From NCBI GenBank assembly GCA_023391875.1, contig JAEWAB010000004.1, positions 744,001 to 808,000 of the forward strand: 64,000 bases of DNA. Direction: 5' to 3'. This DNA comes from Bacillota bacterium. GTDB taxonomy: Bacteria > Bacillota > Clostridia > Oscillospirales > Ruminococcaceae. This document shows, in pieces, positions 1-8,081 of this stretch. The notes below the pieces were generated by a model. That model had not been told where the DNA came from. It worked only from the letters and a program-made list of their open reading frames with translations, and did no database searches. The stretch's first letter is position 1. The number at the start of each line of letters is the position of its first letter. A program made the position numbers and the translations under genes.

Positions 1-215
1 GAGGGGCGTTAAAGCTTCTGTAGCCCTTGGCGAGCTTAGCAAGCCCTTCGGGGGATTGCACCACCAAAACCCTCTGGGGCTGGTTATTGCAGGCGGTGGG
101 CGCAACCCGGCCCGCCTCTAAAATCAGCCTCAGCTTTTCAGGCTCCACAGGCTTTTTTTGATAATTTCTCGCGGAATAGCGTTTTTTTGCCAGCTCTAAA
201 AAACTCATTTGTCAT
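1..215 (-). CDS. Nitroreductase family protein, N-terminal part
   Basis: The gene runs off the left edge of the window, so only about 71 N-terminal residues are visible. They read MTNEFLELAKKRYSARNYQ and then a P-E-K-L-R-L-I-L-E-A-G-R-V-A-P-T-A-C-N-N-Q-P stretch. This is the hallmark opening of FMN-dependent NAD(P)H nitroreductases: the R-Y-S-x-R segment contacts FMN phosphate, and A-P-T/S-x-x-N-x-Q-P is the second FMN-binding loop. Such enzymes reduce nitro or quinone compounds in the cytoplasm. The ATG at 215-213 lies only one base after a GGAGG, which is unusually tight, but no better in-frame start exists. The substrate cannot be inferred. Confidence 0.85.
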
Positions 216-275
216 ACCTCCGTTTATATTAATTGTCAATAGCATGAACCGTTTATCGGTGATCTATTAGTCATA

Positions 276-377
276 ATACTAATTCCAATAAGAAATATAA
301 CGTAAAAATTCTTCACAAAAGGCATAAATTTAACCTTTTGCTCGAATTTTTTCTATATTTCTAATTGTAATAAGTAT
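276..377 (+). repeat. 102-bp palindromic dispersed repeat, copy A
   Basis: This is an imperfect palindrome with 22-bp terminal inverted repeats (276-297 against 356-377, 19 of 22 matching). An inner pair of arms (304-322 against 334-351) surrounds the A/T-rich loop CATAAATTTA. The same 102-bp unit recurs inverted at 17469-17570, nearly identical, and in diverged form at 24034-24136. It has no coding capacity of its own. Size, terminal repeats and dispersal fit a MITE-like or REP-like element. Its right end (361-377) supplies the last codons and stop of the DinB-fold gene that enters from the right. Confidence 0.85.
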
Positions 378-909
378 AAGACAAATCCTCATTTTCATTG
401 TAGGCGTACCAGTCGGATTCCTGCGATCTTCTGCTTCGCAGGATGCCGTTTAGGTAGCCGATATTATACATGATGTGCCGTATCTGTGAAAGGATGATGT
501 CGGTATAGGTATGGTCTTCCTGCCCCGGAACAATGGGTAGCGCCAGCCCCTCGTCGTTTAGATGATCAAATATCCGGGTCGTTTTAACGTGTATCCTGCG
601 CAGATATTCTTTCATATCCTGCTGGGATATAATCAGCGCAGGGTCGATTTCCGTTTCAAATTCAGGCGGGATTCTGTCGTCAAACCGCATGCTCCTAAAC
701 TCATCCTCGTTATAGACCTCGCGAAACCAATAGTCGACGAAATAGGCAACATGATACACCTGATACCAGAAGGGAACCCCGCTGAATACCTCCTGCCATA
801 TCGCCTTGGGGCATACGTCCACCAGCGTTTGCAGCATGGCATAGCACGAATCAAATTGGTTTCTAGCCGCCTCCGTTACAATACGGGATGTCGTGAATTT
901 CTGTTCCAT
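361..909 (-). CDS. DinB-fold (DinB_2-like) protein
   Basis: A 182-residue protein resembling the DinB/YfiT metal-binding four-helix superfamily. Candidate metal ligands are His53 in VYHVAYFVDYW, His133 and His145 in QIRHIMYNIGYLNGIL, placed as in the family near the ends of helices. Family members include thiol-dependent transferases and many proteins of unknown function, so no substrate is claimed. A clear GGAGG sits eight bases before the ATG. The gene follows the ribosomal GTPase by 18 bp on the same strand and is probably co-transcribed with it. Its last five codons and stop lie inside a palindromic repeat, so the C-terminus was probably altered by insertion. Confidence 0.75.
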   Translation of the reverse strand: MEQKFTTSRIVTEAARNQFDSCYAMLQTLVDVCPKAIWQEVFSGVPFWYQVYHVAYFVDYWFREVYNEDEFRSMRFDDRIPPEFETEIDPALIISQQDMKEYLRRIHVKTTRIFDHLNDEGLALPIVPGQEDHTYTDIILSQIRHIMYNIGYLNGILRSRRSQESDWYAYNENEDLSYTYYN

Positions 910-927
910 CGTTCCTCCATATAAAAG

Positions 928-2907
928 TCAGGGGTTTGTCTGAGACAAAGCATTCCTTTTATAAAGAATCCACCTCGCGCGGTCAAGCGGGTTTATCCCG
1001 CGCCTTTTGGCTACGGCGCCAAGCTCGACGGGGCATTGCTTGTAGCCGTAGAAACGGGTGCTTACCACCGCCCGGCCCGAGGTGAGTATCCCAAGCTTGA
1101 TGGGGTAATTAAGCGAGGTTGCCACGGGGATATGTGCTTCCACGGTAAAATTGCCCGAGCGTATCACGGGCGAATCGTATTCCGCCCGCATTAAAACCAA
1201 ATCGCCGATGATCTTGCCCAAGAATTCCTCCTGTGCGCTGATTTTAATGGTTATAATTGGTTCGAGCAGGGTGGTTCCGGCGTTGGTGAGGCCGTCCATC
1301 ACGGCAATGGGGGTAGCTAAGAAAAAGTCCATCGGGTGGGTATGTACGATGTGATGCTCGCCGCCTATCAGCGTCACCTTCAGGTCGGTCACCTGCCAGC
1401 CGTACAACCCCTGCTTTAAGGTCTCCTGCACAGAGGTTTCTATGTGGTGCTGGTACCTTAAAAAGATGTCGTTATTCGATACTGTCGACGCATATTCAAG
1501 GCCGGAGCCGGGTTTGCCCGGCTCAATCAGCAGCCGTACAATCGCCCAGCAGGGCTTTGGCATGGTATAGGCCTCAAACCCTTCGGCAGTGCCGATAGGA
1601 GTCTCTTTGTAGATTACCGACGGCGCGGAAAATCCTGCCTCTAAATTATACCGCTCTTTTAAAAGGGCTGCAATAATCTCCAGCTGAATAGTGCCGGTGA
1701 TCTTGATTTGAATCTCCTGCTCCACGCGGATATACTCCATGTCGAGCAGCGGGTCTTCGTCGCTGAGCTCCCGCAGCGCGGTGAGCAAGGCGGCAAGCTC
1801 GGTGCCTGCTTGCGGCAGCACCTTCACCTTCAAAAGAGGCACCGCCAGCTTGTAGCTGCTCCGGCTACCCGCCGTACCGATGACGTCGCCGATCTGGATG
1901 GAGGAAAGTCCGCATACCGCCGCGATATCCCCGGCGTTCACCTCGCCGATATCGGTGTATTTACCCCCAAACACCCGCCGTATCTGCGTAATCTTCTGGG
2001 TCTTGTCGCAGGAGGGGATATAAACACTGTCCCTGTTCTTTAAGCTGCCGCCGAACAAACGCACATGCGCGATCTTGCCCATGGTTTTATCATGCTCAAT
2101 CTTATATACGATTCCGGAGAGCGCGTCGTTCTGAGCATTCTTTGACCCATCCATAAACTTCACTATAAACTCAAGCAGATCCTCTATTCCTACGCCCATT
2201 GCGGCGCTGGTATACAGTACCGGCATTATCTGCGCGCTGTTTACCGCCGCGCGAAGCCGTTCCTCCAGATATGCGGGGGAGACGGCAGCACCTGAAAGAT
2301 ACCTTTCAAGCAGGGCAGGCTCTAAATCCGCTAACGCTAGTACACACTCCTCAAAAAAGGCGGTATCGGTAAACTCCTTTTTAACAACCGTACAGTCCTT
2401 CTCGCCCTGCCGCAATACCTCTTGAAGATTCAAGACGGCGGGGGAGAACAGGGCCTTTATGTCCGCAGTGATCCGGTCGACGTCGCTGCCGACCCGGTCG
2501 ATCTTATTAATAACAAGGATGGTCGGCGTCTTTGTCTGCTTAAGCGCCTCAAATAATAGTTCGGTCTGCGCCTGAATCCCCTCCACCGCGGAGATTACCA
2601 GCACGGCGCAGTCCAAAATCGAGAGGCTTCTTTCCACCTCGCCGCTGAAATCCACATGGCCGGGGGTATCGATGATATTGATAGCACAGTCGCCCTTCGT
2701 AATTCTAACCGAGGATGCTTTTACCGAGATACCGCGAGACCTTTCAATAGATAGCCAGTCGGTCTGGGCGGTGCCGTCATCTACGTTTCCTTTTTTACGC
2801 AATTCCCCGGAGCAGTAGAGCAGCTGCTCGGTGAGGGACGTCTTACCGGCGTCTACATGGGCCACAATCCCGAGATTGATTATCTTTTCAGCGTTCAACC
2901 AGACCAT
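928..2907 (-). CDS. TetM-like ribosomal GTPase (ribosomal protection protein family)
   Basis: A 659-residue translational GTPase of the EF-G/TetM family. The N-terminus carries G1 AHVDAGKTSLTE, a switch I with ERSRGISV, G3 DTPGHVDFSGEVERS and G4 NKIDR. EF-G-like domains II to V follow and the end reads YGYKQCP...RARWILYKRNAL, comparable to the TetM tail. TetM, about 640 residues, frees ribosomes from tetracycline using a domain IV loop with the residues SPVST. Here the equivalent loop reads HHIVHTHPMDF, so resistance should not be assumed. It may be a housekeeping or stress ribosome factor, or act on another ligand. The start is uncertain because the ATG at 2907 has a weak ribosome binding site. 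Confidence 0.85.
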   Translation of the reverse strand: MVWLNAEKIINLGIVAHVDAGKTSLTEQLLYCSGELRKKGNVDDGTAQTDWLSIERSRGISVKASSVRITKGDCAINIIDTPGHVDFSGEVERSLSILDCAVLVISAVEGIQAQTELLFEALKQTKTPTILVINKIDRVGSDVDRITADIKALFSPAVLNLQEVLRQGEKDCTVVKKEFTDTAFFEECVLALADLEPALLERYLSGAAVSPAYLEERLRAAVNSAQIMPVLYTSAAMGVGIEDLLEFIVKFMDGSKNAQNDALSGIVYKIEHDKTMGKIAHVRLFGGSLKNRDSVYIPSCDKTQKITQIRRVFGGKYTDIGEVNAGDIAAVCGLSSIQIGDVIGTAGSRSSYKLAVPLLKVKVLPQAGTELAALLTALRELSDEDPLLDMEYIRVEQEIQIKITGTIQLEIIAALLKERYNLEAGFSAPSVIYKETPIGTAEGFEAYTMPKPCWAIVRLLIEPGKPGSGLEYASTVSNNDIFLRYQHHIETSVQETLKQGLYGWQVTDLKVTLIGGEHHIVHTHPMDFFLATPIAVMDGLTNAGTTLLEPIITIKISAQEEFLGKIIGDLVLMRAEYDSPVIRSGNFTVEAHIPVATSLNYPIKLGILTSGRAVVSTRFYGYKQCPVELGAVAKRRGINPLDRARWILYKRNALSQTNP

Positions 2908-3092
2908 CCCAACCCTTTATTGTTCACCTATTCATGACAGATGCTTTATTTAATCGAAACACATTGTGCCGTGAATCATATTTCTCCCCAATTATAATGT
3001 ACACGCCTGCTAAAATCAACCGTGACGCGAGAATAGCCAGGCATCCGGGGCACACTATGGCCAAGGTGGTATAAACGGGAAGGGTGACGCGT

Positions 3093-4835
3093 ATGGCTGT
3101 TGTTAAAAATCTGCTTTTTCGGCACCGGTTGTTCCTATCCGTTTTACTGCTCGTGGTACTCTCCTTAATCTATTTACTTAGGAGCTTCTTTGGCTTTGAC
3201 TGGTCGGACGAAGCCTACTATTGCGCAGTCTCCAACCGCTTTTTAACGGGGGATATGCTGTTTGAAAACGCCTGGGACATTCACCAGTCGGGCGCCCTCA
3301 TAACATTGCCGCTCTTAGCGTTTTACCACCTTTTGAATCGAGGCAGCAACGACGGGATACTGCTGCTTTTTAGGTTAGTCTTTATTGCGGCGCAGTCTTT
3401 AACCGCATTCAATATGTTCCATGTTCTGCGCAAAAGGTACCGCATCACCACCGCTTTTACCGCTGCCGCCGTATACCTCTCCTTCGCGCCGTTCTGCATT
3501 AACAGCTTCAGCTACAATACTTTGTCTTTATTGTTTTTAACCCTTTCAGTACTTTTAATTTATCATTCGGGCACATTACATCGTTTTGCCCGAACGAAAC
3601 ATTTTTTGAGCGGGTTTGCCTTTGCGCTGGCTGTTCAGGCCTATCCGTTTGTCCTCCTTACGGCGCTCGCATTCATTGGATATTATTTTATTAAGAGATC
3701 TACAGTAAACAAGAATAGATTGTACCTGTTCTGGGCCGGTGGCGCACTCACGGTATGCTTATGCTTTGCGCTGTTTGTGTATGTCAATTCATCGTTTTTA
3801 GCATTGATAAACAACCTGCCCAATCTGCTTTCAGACCCGGAGCACCCGTTTACCGGTATACCGGTATTACTCCGCAAGCTATTTACGATTGCCCTAGATA
3901 TTTTCGGATATTCTCTCTATGGGGTTGTTGCGGTGACGCTATCGGCGCTGGGGTGCTCCTTTTTCCGCAATAACAAAACGGTGGCCGCCTTCAAATACAT
4001 CTTATATATCCTGTGTGTCCTACTTTATTCCATACTCATATACAGGATACTCTCCGACAAAGCCCTCTTAACGACGACTATTAACCTCTTAACGGTGCCG
4101 CTCACCCTGATAGGCCCTGCCCTCTATTGTTTAAATAACCGTAAGCATGACGCTTCGGTTTACCTCTACCTATTCGGCTTGCTCTATTCCTTTTCTGTGC
4201 TGCTTGGTACAAACAACAAACTTTACGGTTCCTCCTATGCATTGATCCTATCCGCCATTGCCGTCATCCTCTATTGCGGGAATCTTACAATACCGCACAA
4301 CTATAAACTTTTCAGAAGCTATGCCGGTAAAGGCGTTTTCTTCTGTCTATCCGCTTCCTTATTAATTAGTATAGGCTTCACCAGAGTAACGCAGGTATAT
4401 CGCGACCTTCCGCTACCATATCTGGTGCAAAGAATGGATACGGGGCCCGCGAAGGGGATTTACACCTCCACCGAATCCGCCCGCAAGTATGATGAGATCA
4501 TCTATGCCATCGATCTCTACGTACCTGCTGAGGGTACCGTGTTCTATACGGCGCTGCTGCCCTTTGGTTATCTGCAGAAGGATTTACGACCGGCGACGCC
4601 GGCCCTCTGGACAACGCCGCTAAATTCCTCTCGCTTAAGCCGGTATTATGCGCTGCACCCGGAGCTTAGGCCGGACTTTGTGATGGTTGTGAATGACGGC
4701 TACGGCGTTCACAACGGGAACAACCCCTTTGAAGGGGAGCTTGCACATTATCTGAGTTCGGGTGGCTTTAAAAAGATTAGTCTCTCGTGCGGTACTATTT
4801 ATATAAAAGAAAGGCCGCAGGCAGGGTCACCTTAA
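3093..4835 (+). CDS. GT-C-like multi-membrane-span glycosyltransferase candidate
   Basis: A 580-residue integral membrane protein with roughly ten or more hydrophobic spans. The first hydrophobic segment is followed by an acidic loop FDWSDEAYY. An acidic pair in the first outside loop is typical of GT-C lipid-phosphate-sugar glycosyltransferases (ArnT/PMT/GT39-like), and a soluble C-terminal segment of about 120 residues (DLRPATPALW...) also fits. The predicted role is sugar transfer from an undecaprenyl carrier to a cell-surface acceptor, but no specific activity is supported. The ATG at 3093 is preferred to a GTG at 3084 because GGAAGGG lies about nine bases upstream of the ATG. It stands alone between minus-strand genes. 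Confidence 0.6.
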   Translation: MAVVKNLLFRHRLFLSVLLLVVLSLIYLLRSFFGFDWSDEAYYCAVSNRFLTGDMLFENAWDIHQSGALITLPLLAFYHLLNRGSNDGILLLFRLVFIAAQSLTAFNMFHVLRKRYRITTAFTAAAVYLSFAPFCINSFSYNTLSLLFLTLSVLLIYHSGTLHRFARTKHFLSGFAFALAVQAYPFVLLTALAFIGYYFIKRSTVNKNRLYLFWAGGALTVCLCFALFVYVNSSFLALINNLPNLLSDPEHPFTGIPVLLRKLFTIALDIFGYSLYGVVAVTLSALGCSFFRNNKTVAAFKYILYILCVLLYSILIYRILSDKALLTTTINLLTVPLTLIGPALYCLNNRKHDASVYLYLFGLLYSFSVLLGTNNKLYGSSYALILSAIAVILYCGNLTIPHNYKLFRSYAGKGVFFCLSASLLISIGFTRVTQVYRDLPLPYLVQRMDTGPAKGIYTSTESARKYDEIIYAIDLYVPAEGTVFYTALLPFGYLQKDLRPATPALWTTPLNSSRLSRYYALHPELRPDFVMVVNDGYGVHNGNNPFEGELAHYLSSGGFKKISLSCGTIYIKERPQAGSP

Positions 4836-4853
4836 AGGTTTACCAGCCTGCGG
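4815..4853 (-). terminator. Hairpin terminator between convergent genes
   Basis: The arms CCGCAGGC (4815-4822) and GCCTGCGG (4846-4853) form an 8-bp GC-rich stem. Reading on the minus strand it is followed by CCTTTCTTTTATAT, so it best serves the CBM6-like gene. It overlaps the 3' end of the plus-strand membrane gene and may stop both transcripts. Confidence 0.55.
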
Positions 4854-4875
4854 TATAGATGATATTTAATCCAAA

Positions 4876-5457
4876 CTAAACCAGCTTAAACTCAAGAAAG
4901 GCGTAGTTCATCAAGCCTTTCTCTACCGTGTGCAGCGTGAGCAGATGCGTTCCCTTTTCAAGGAGGAATGTTGTCATTGCGCTCAGCCTGTTCCAGATGT
5001 GCGGATGGGTGGTGGAGGGGATAGCAATCTTCTCCGTAACGTCTTTATTGTCTACCGAAAGGGAGATTGCCGCGTCGACCGCTGCCGAGAATAAAAAGTC
5101 TACGGAATAGTTCCCGGATTTATCCACATCTACGGTGTAGTTCAGCCATTCGCCCTCGTCTGTCCAGCCCACATAGAACATCTTGAGCTCGGGGTTTACA
5201 AGGTTTTTCTCGGTGGCGTCGAAATCCGGCTTGGTGAAGGAGGTGTCCACACTCTCGTTCATGCGGAATTCATTGAGATAGTCGCCGTTTGCGGGGTTGA
5301 GCATCCCGCTGCCGTGGTTTTCCTTTGTCGTATCGTGGTAAGCGACACCCTCGCCGCCAAGGTCATAGTACGCGCACATTACACGCCCCGGTATCTTTTG
5401 TGCTTTACCGTCGTACTTTGTATCCTGAAAGGGGCGCCCTTTATAATTCTCAACCAT
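4876..5457 (-). CDS. CBM6-like carbohydrate-binding protein without catalytic domain
   Basis: About 193 residues. The N-terminal part (IPGRVMCAYYDLGGEGVAYH) and later YVGWTDEGEWLNYTVDV and SGNYSVDFLFSA segments match the beta-sandwich of family 6 carbohydrate-binding modules, in which aromatic residues stack on sugar rings. CBM6 domains are normally attached to secreted glycoside hydrolases. This one has no signal peptide, no linker and no catalytic domain. The start was moved to the ATG at 5457 because GAGGAC lies six to seven bases upstream. An ATG at 5469 lacks a site. It lies downstream of a sugar ABC importer and could be a remnant of a hydrolase gene or a cytosolic protein. Confidence 0.7.
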   Translation of the reverse strand: MVENYKGRPFQDTKYDGKAQKIPGRVMCAYYDLGGEGVAYHDTTKENHGSGMLNPANGDYLNEFRMNESVDTSFTKPDFDATEKNLVNPELKMFYVGWTDEGEWLNYTVDVDKSGNYSVDFLFSAAVDAAISLSVDNKDVTEKIAIPSTTHPHIWNRLSAMTTFLLEKGTHLLTLHTVEKGLMNYAFLEFKLV

Positions 5458-5528
5458 AATTGTCCTCATTTCCGATAATGCTTTGTGTTTGATAAAAGTA
5501 CTACCAAAGGCAGCCTACTGCCATGAGT

Positions 5529-5566
5529 AACAGTATCCCCCCGCCAATGGCGGGGGGAAGGCTGTT
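5529..5566. terminator. Strong GC hairpin after the lpl operon
   Basis: A perfect nine-base stem, CCCCCCGCC (5537-5545) and GGCGGGGGG (5549-5557), is extended by AACAG/CTGTT outer arms. The T-tract (5563 onward) lies on the plus-strand side, so termination of the minus-strand lplA transcript would rely on stem strength. It may instead protect the mRNA 3' end. Confidence 0.5.
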
Positions 5567-5582
5567 TTTGGGAACGCATATT

Positions 5583-7121
5583 TTATTTCCAGAGGGTGTT
5601 GAATTCGTCAACCTGACGCTGCAGTTCGGCTTTGATCTTGGCATCGCCGGCAGCTTCAAGCTGTGCCTTGAACTCTGCGAGGCCCTTCACCGGGTCTTCT
5701 ACGTAACCCATCTTAAGCGGTACGAAGTACTGGGTCATCGCGTTCTGTACAGCCGCATACTCGTTCTTAACCGCATCGGTGTTCATATAGAAAGAACGGA
5801 ACTTGTTGGGCTTAACTTGATCGCGGATCTCTTTGAGGTACTTCTGGTAATCGGCGGGCATACCGGCCTGATCACGGTAGAATTCCTGTGTACGCAGACC
5901 CCAAGAGCTGGGGTCCATCGGGAAGGTTTCGGGGCTTAAAGCCTTAACGCTGCCGTCCGGCTGAATCTCGCTATGTACGCCGGGTACGCCGTAAGTAAAC
6001 AGGTCGAAGTAGCTGCGGTCGCTTCTGAGCCTGTTCAGTACCATTAAGCCGCGCTCGGGGTTCTTGGCAGCTGCGGGTACCGCGATGGCATCCTGAATGT
6101 GAGAGAGGATGTTGATGTTGTTGGTGAGCTCAAACCAGCGGAATTCGTACTGAGGAGCCTCCATGGTGTAGCCTGCCCAGTGGCCGAGGTTGTTCATATC
6201 CGAAGCACTCTTGCCGGTTTCAAGCATCTTGCTGTCTTGGTTCGAAAGGGCAGAAGCGGGCCAGTAGCCTGCGTCAAACCACTTCTTCATCATGTCAAGG
6301 AAGCCGGGCATGCCGTCCCACTCCGCAAGGTTGAATACCTTGGGGTTCTCTTGGCTGGGGTCGATCCAATATACGCCGCCGTCGATGGAGTAAAGGCCCT
6401 TGCTCTGCATGTAAACGGAATCAAACATGCTTCCGTAAGAGTAGAGGTTGGTCGGCTGCATATCCGGCTCATTTTCTTTGATGATTTTTAAGAAGTTGCC
6501 GTAATCTTCAAAGGTCTTGATGGGGGGGATTTTGTACTTGTCCATGAGGTCGCCGCGCACACTTAAGCCGTAAGCGCTGTAATCCTCTTTGCCGTTGGGG
6601 AACGCGTAGATATGACCGTTAACGGTAGCCTGAATCTTGGTCATATCGTCTGCCTGAGGCCAGCTCTCTGCGCAGTACTTGGGCAGCAGGTCCTCAAGGG
6701 GCATAAACGCACCCTTCTGTGCCAGCGCATAGAAATCGATCCATGTAGCCGCATAGATTAAATCAATCGGCTCGCCGGAGGAGAGTAAGAGCGGGTATCT
6801 TGTCTGGTAATCGCTCCAGCCGATGAAGTTTACCTTCAGGGTGCAGTTTAAGTCGGCTTTCAGCTTTTTGTTCAGTTCGGCCAGCATGGTGCCGTAATCG
6901 CTGGGCTCGTCGTTAACGATGTACATCGAAACTTCCACTTCTTTGGAAAGGTCAAACTTCGTCTTTTCGGGCGAGGTGCCTTCCGCAGGTGCGGATGCCG
7001 CCGCGGAACTGTCGTTTGCCTCGGGAGCAGTGCTGCTTGGGTTTGCAGCAGGTGCGCCGCAGGCGGTAAGGCTGAAGGCGGTTAACATGGCCGCCAACAG
7101 TATTGCTAAGAATTTTTTCAC
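5583..7121 (-). CDS. lplA: Extracellular solute-binding lipoprotein, LplA/YtcQ-type
   Basis: A 512-residue substrate-binding lipoprotein of a carbohydrate ABC importer. The N-terminus is a type II signal peptide with lipobox LTAC, a Cys at about residue 21 and a following Ser/Ala/Pro-rich linker. The body (YGTMLAELNKKLKADL, LLLSSGEPIDLIYAATW) is typical of the long LplA-type oligosaccharide binders of Firmicutes. The protein would be tethered outside the membrane and deliver oligosaccharide to the two permeases encoded immediately upstream. No ATPase gene lies here, and a shared MsmX-like ATPase elsewhere is usual for this family. The ligand is unknown. The downstream CBM6-like gene hints at plant or mucin glycans. 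Confidence 0.88.
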   Translation of the reverse strand: MKKFLAILLAAMLTAFSLTACGAPAANPSSTAPEANDSSAAASAPAEGTSPEKTKFDLSKEVEVSMYIVNDEPSDYGTMLAELNKKLKADLNCTLKVNFIGWSDYQTRYPLLLSSGEPIDLIYAATWIDFYALAQKGAFMPLEDLLPKYCAESWPQADDMTKIQATVNGHIYAFPNGKEDYSAYGLSVRGDLMDKYKIPPIKTFEDYGNFLKIIKENEPDMQPTNLYSYGSMFDSVYMQSKGLYSIDGGVYWIDPSQENPKVFNLAEWDGMPGFLDMMKKWFDAGYWPASALSNQDSKMLETGKSASDMNNLGHWAGYTMEAPQYEFRWFELTNNINILSHIQDAIAVPAAAKNPERGLMVLNRLRSDRSYFDLFTYGVPGVHSEIQPDGSVKALSPETFPMDPSSWGLRTQEFYRDQAGMPADYQKYLKEIRDQVKPNKFRSFYMNTDAVKNEYAAVQNAMTQYFVPLKMGYVEDPVKGLAEFKAQLEAAGDAKIKAELQRQVDEFNTLWK

Positions 7122-7154
7122 TAACTTTCAACCTCCTACATTATTTGTGATGGT

Positions 7155-8063
7155 TTATCCTTTGACAGCGCCTATAGTAACACCTTTGACAAAATACTTT
7201 TGCACAAAGGGGTACACCAGAATAATGGGGCCGGTGGCTACAACCGTCATGGCTAGCCTTAAAGACTGCGAGGGAAGGTCCATTAGCGGGATATTGGCCT
7301 GCAGCGAGAGAGAGGATAACGCCTGAACCTTGGAAAGCAGGTCATAAAGCATATACTGCAGCGGCCATTTATCGCGGTCGGTGATATACAGCATAGCGCT
7401 GTACCAGTCGTTCCAATAACCGAGTGCCAGAAACAGGCCGATGGTTGCAAGCCCCGCCTTAGTAAGCGGCAGAACGAGCTGAAAGAAGATGCGAAACTCT
7501 CCGGCCCCGTCGATTTTAGCAGACTCGATAACCGCGGACGGAACCTCGTTCATAAAGCTGCGCATGATGAGCAGATAGAATACGTTGATCATGCTTGGGA
7601 GGATGATGGACATCAGGCTGTCTTTCATGTGCAGGTAGCGGATGATAAAGATGTAGGTAGAAACCAAGCCGCCGCTAAACAAGGTGGTAAAGAAAAAGTA
7701 GAATGAAATGGCGTTTCGATATAAAAAGTCTTTGCGGCTAAGCACATAGGCCGTCATGGCGGTTATCAAAAGCCCCAGTGCGGTACCCACGCCGGTTACG
7801 TAGAAGGATACGCCATAGGCCTTTAAGATCGCTTGCGGATGCTTAAAAATCATTTCATAGGCCTTCGTGGTAAACTCCTTCGGGAGCAGCCCGTAGCCAA
7901 AGTGAGAGATGGCGTGTTCGGAGCTGAAGGAACTGGAGAGAAGCACCAAAAAAGGCAGCACGCAGGCCGCGGCGATCAACAGAATAAAGAGATAGCCGAG
8001 TATCTGGAACAACACCATCGATTTGGCCATCTTGATACGATTGTGGCCTTTTACGGCAGACAT
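7155..8063 (-). CDS. lplC: Carbohydrate ABC permease, LplC/YtcP-type
   Basis: About 302 residues with six predicted membrane spans and the EAA loop region ESAKIDGAGEFRIFFQLVLPLTKAG, which contacts the ATPase. The protein ends with YFVKGVTIGAVKG, a characteristic tail of this permease type. It is the second membrane subunit of the oligosaccharide importer and lies between the other permease (18 bp gap) and the binding protein. The ATG at 8063 is preferred because AAAGGGGG is about ten bases upstream. The GTG at 8075 would touch that site. Confidence 0.88.
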   Translation of the reverse strand: MSAVKGHNRIKMAKSMVLFQILGYLFILLIAAACVLPFLVLLSSSFSSEHAISHFGYGLLPKEFTTKAYEMIFKHPQAILKAYGVSFYVTGVGTALGLLITAMTAYVLSRKDFLYRNAISFYFFFTTLFSGGLVSTYIFIIRYLHMKDSLMSIILPSMINVFYLLIMRSFMNEVPSAVIESAKIDGAGEFRIFFQLVLPLTKAGLATIGLFLALGYWNDWYSAMLYITDRDKWPLQYMLYDLLSKVQALSSLSLQANIPLMDLPSQSLRLAMTVVATGPIILVYPFVQKYFVKGVTIGAVKG

Positions 8064-8081
8064 CACAGAACACACCCCCTT

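Noticed and set aside
928..2907. Tetracycline resistance gene call
   Set aside because: The fold is that of the ribosomal protection family, but the key domain IV loop differs from TetM, so resistance is not supported by sequence alone.
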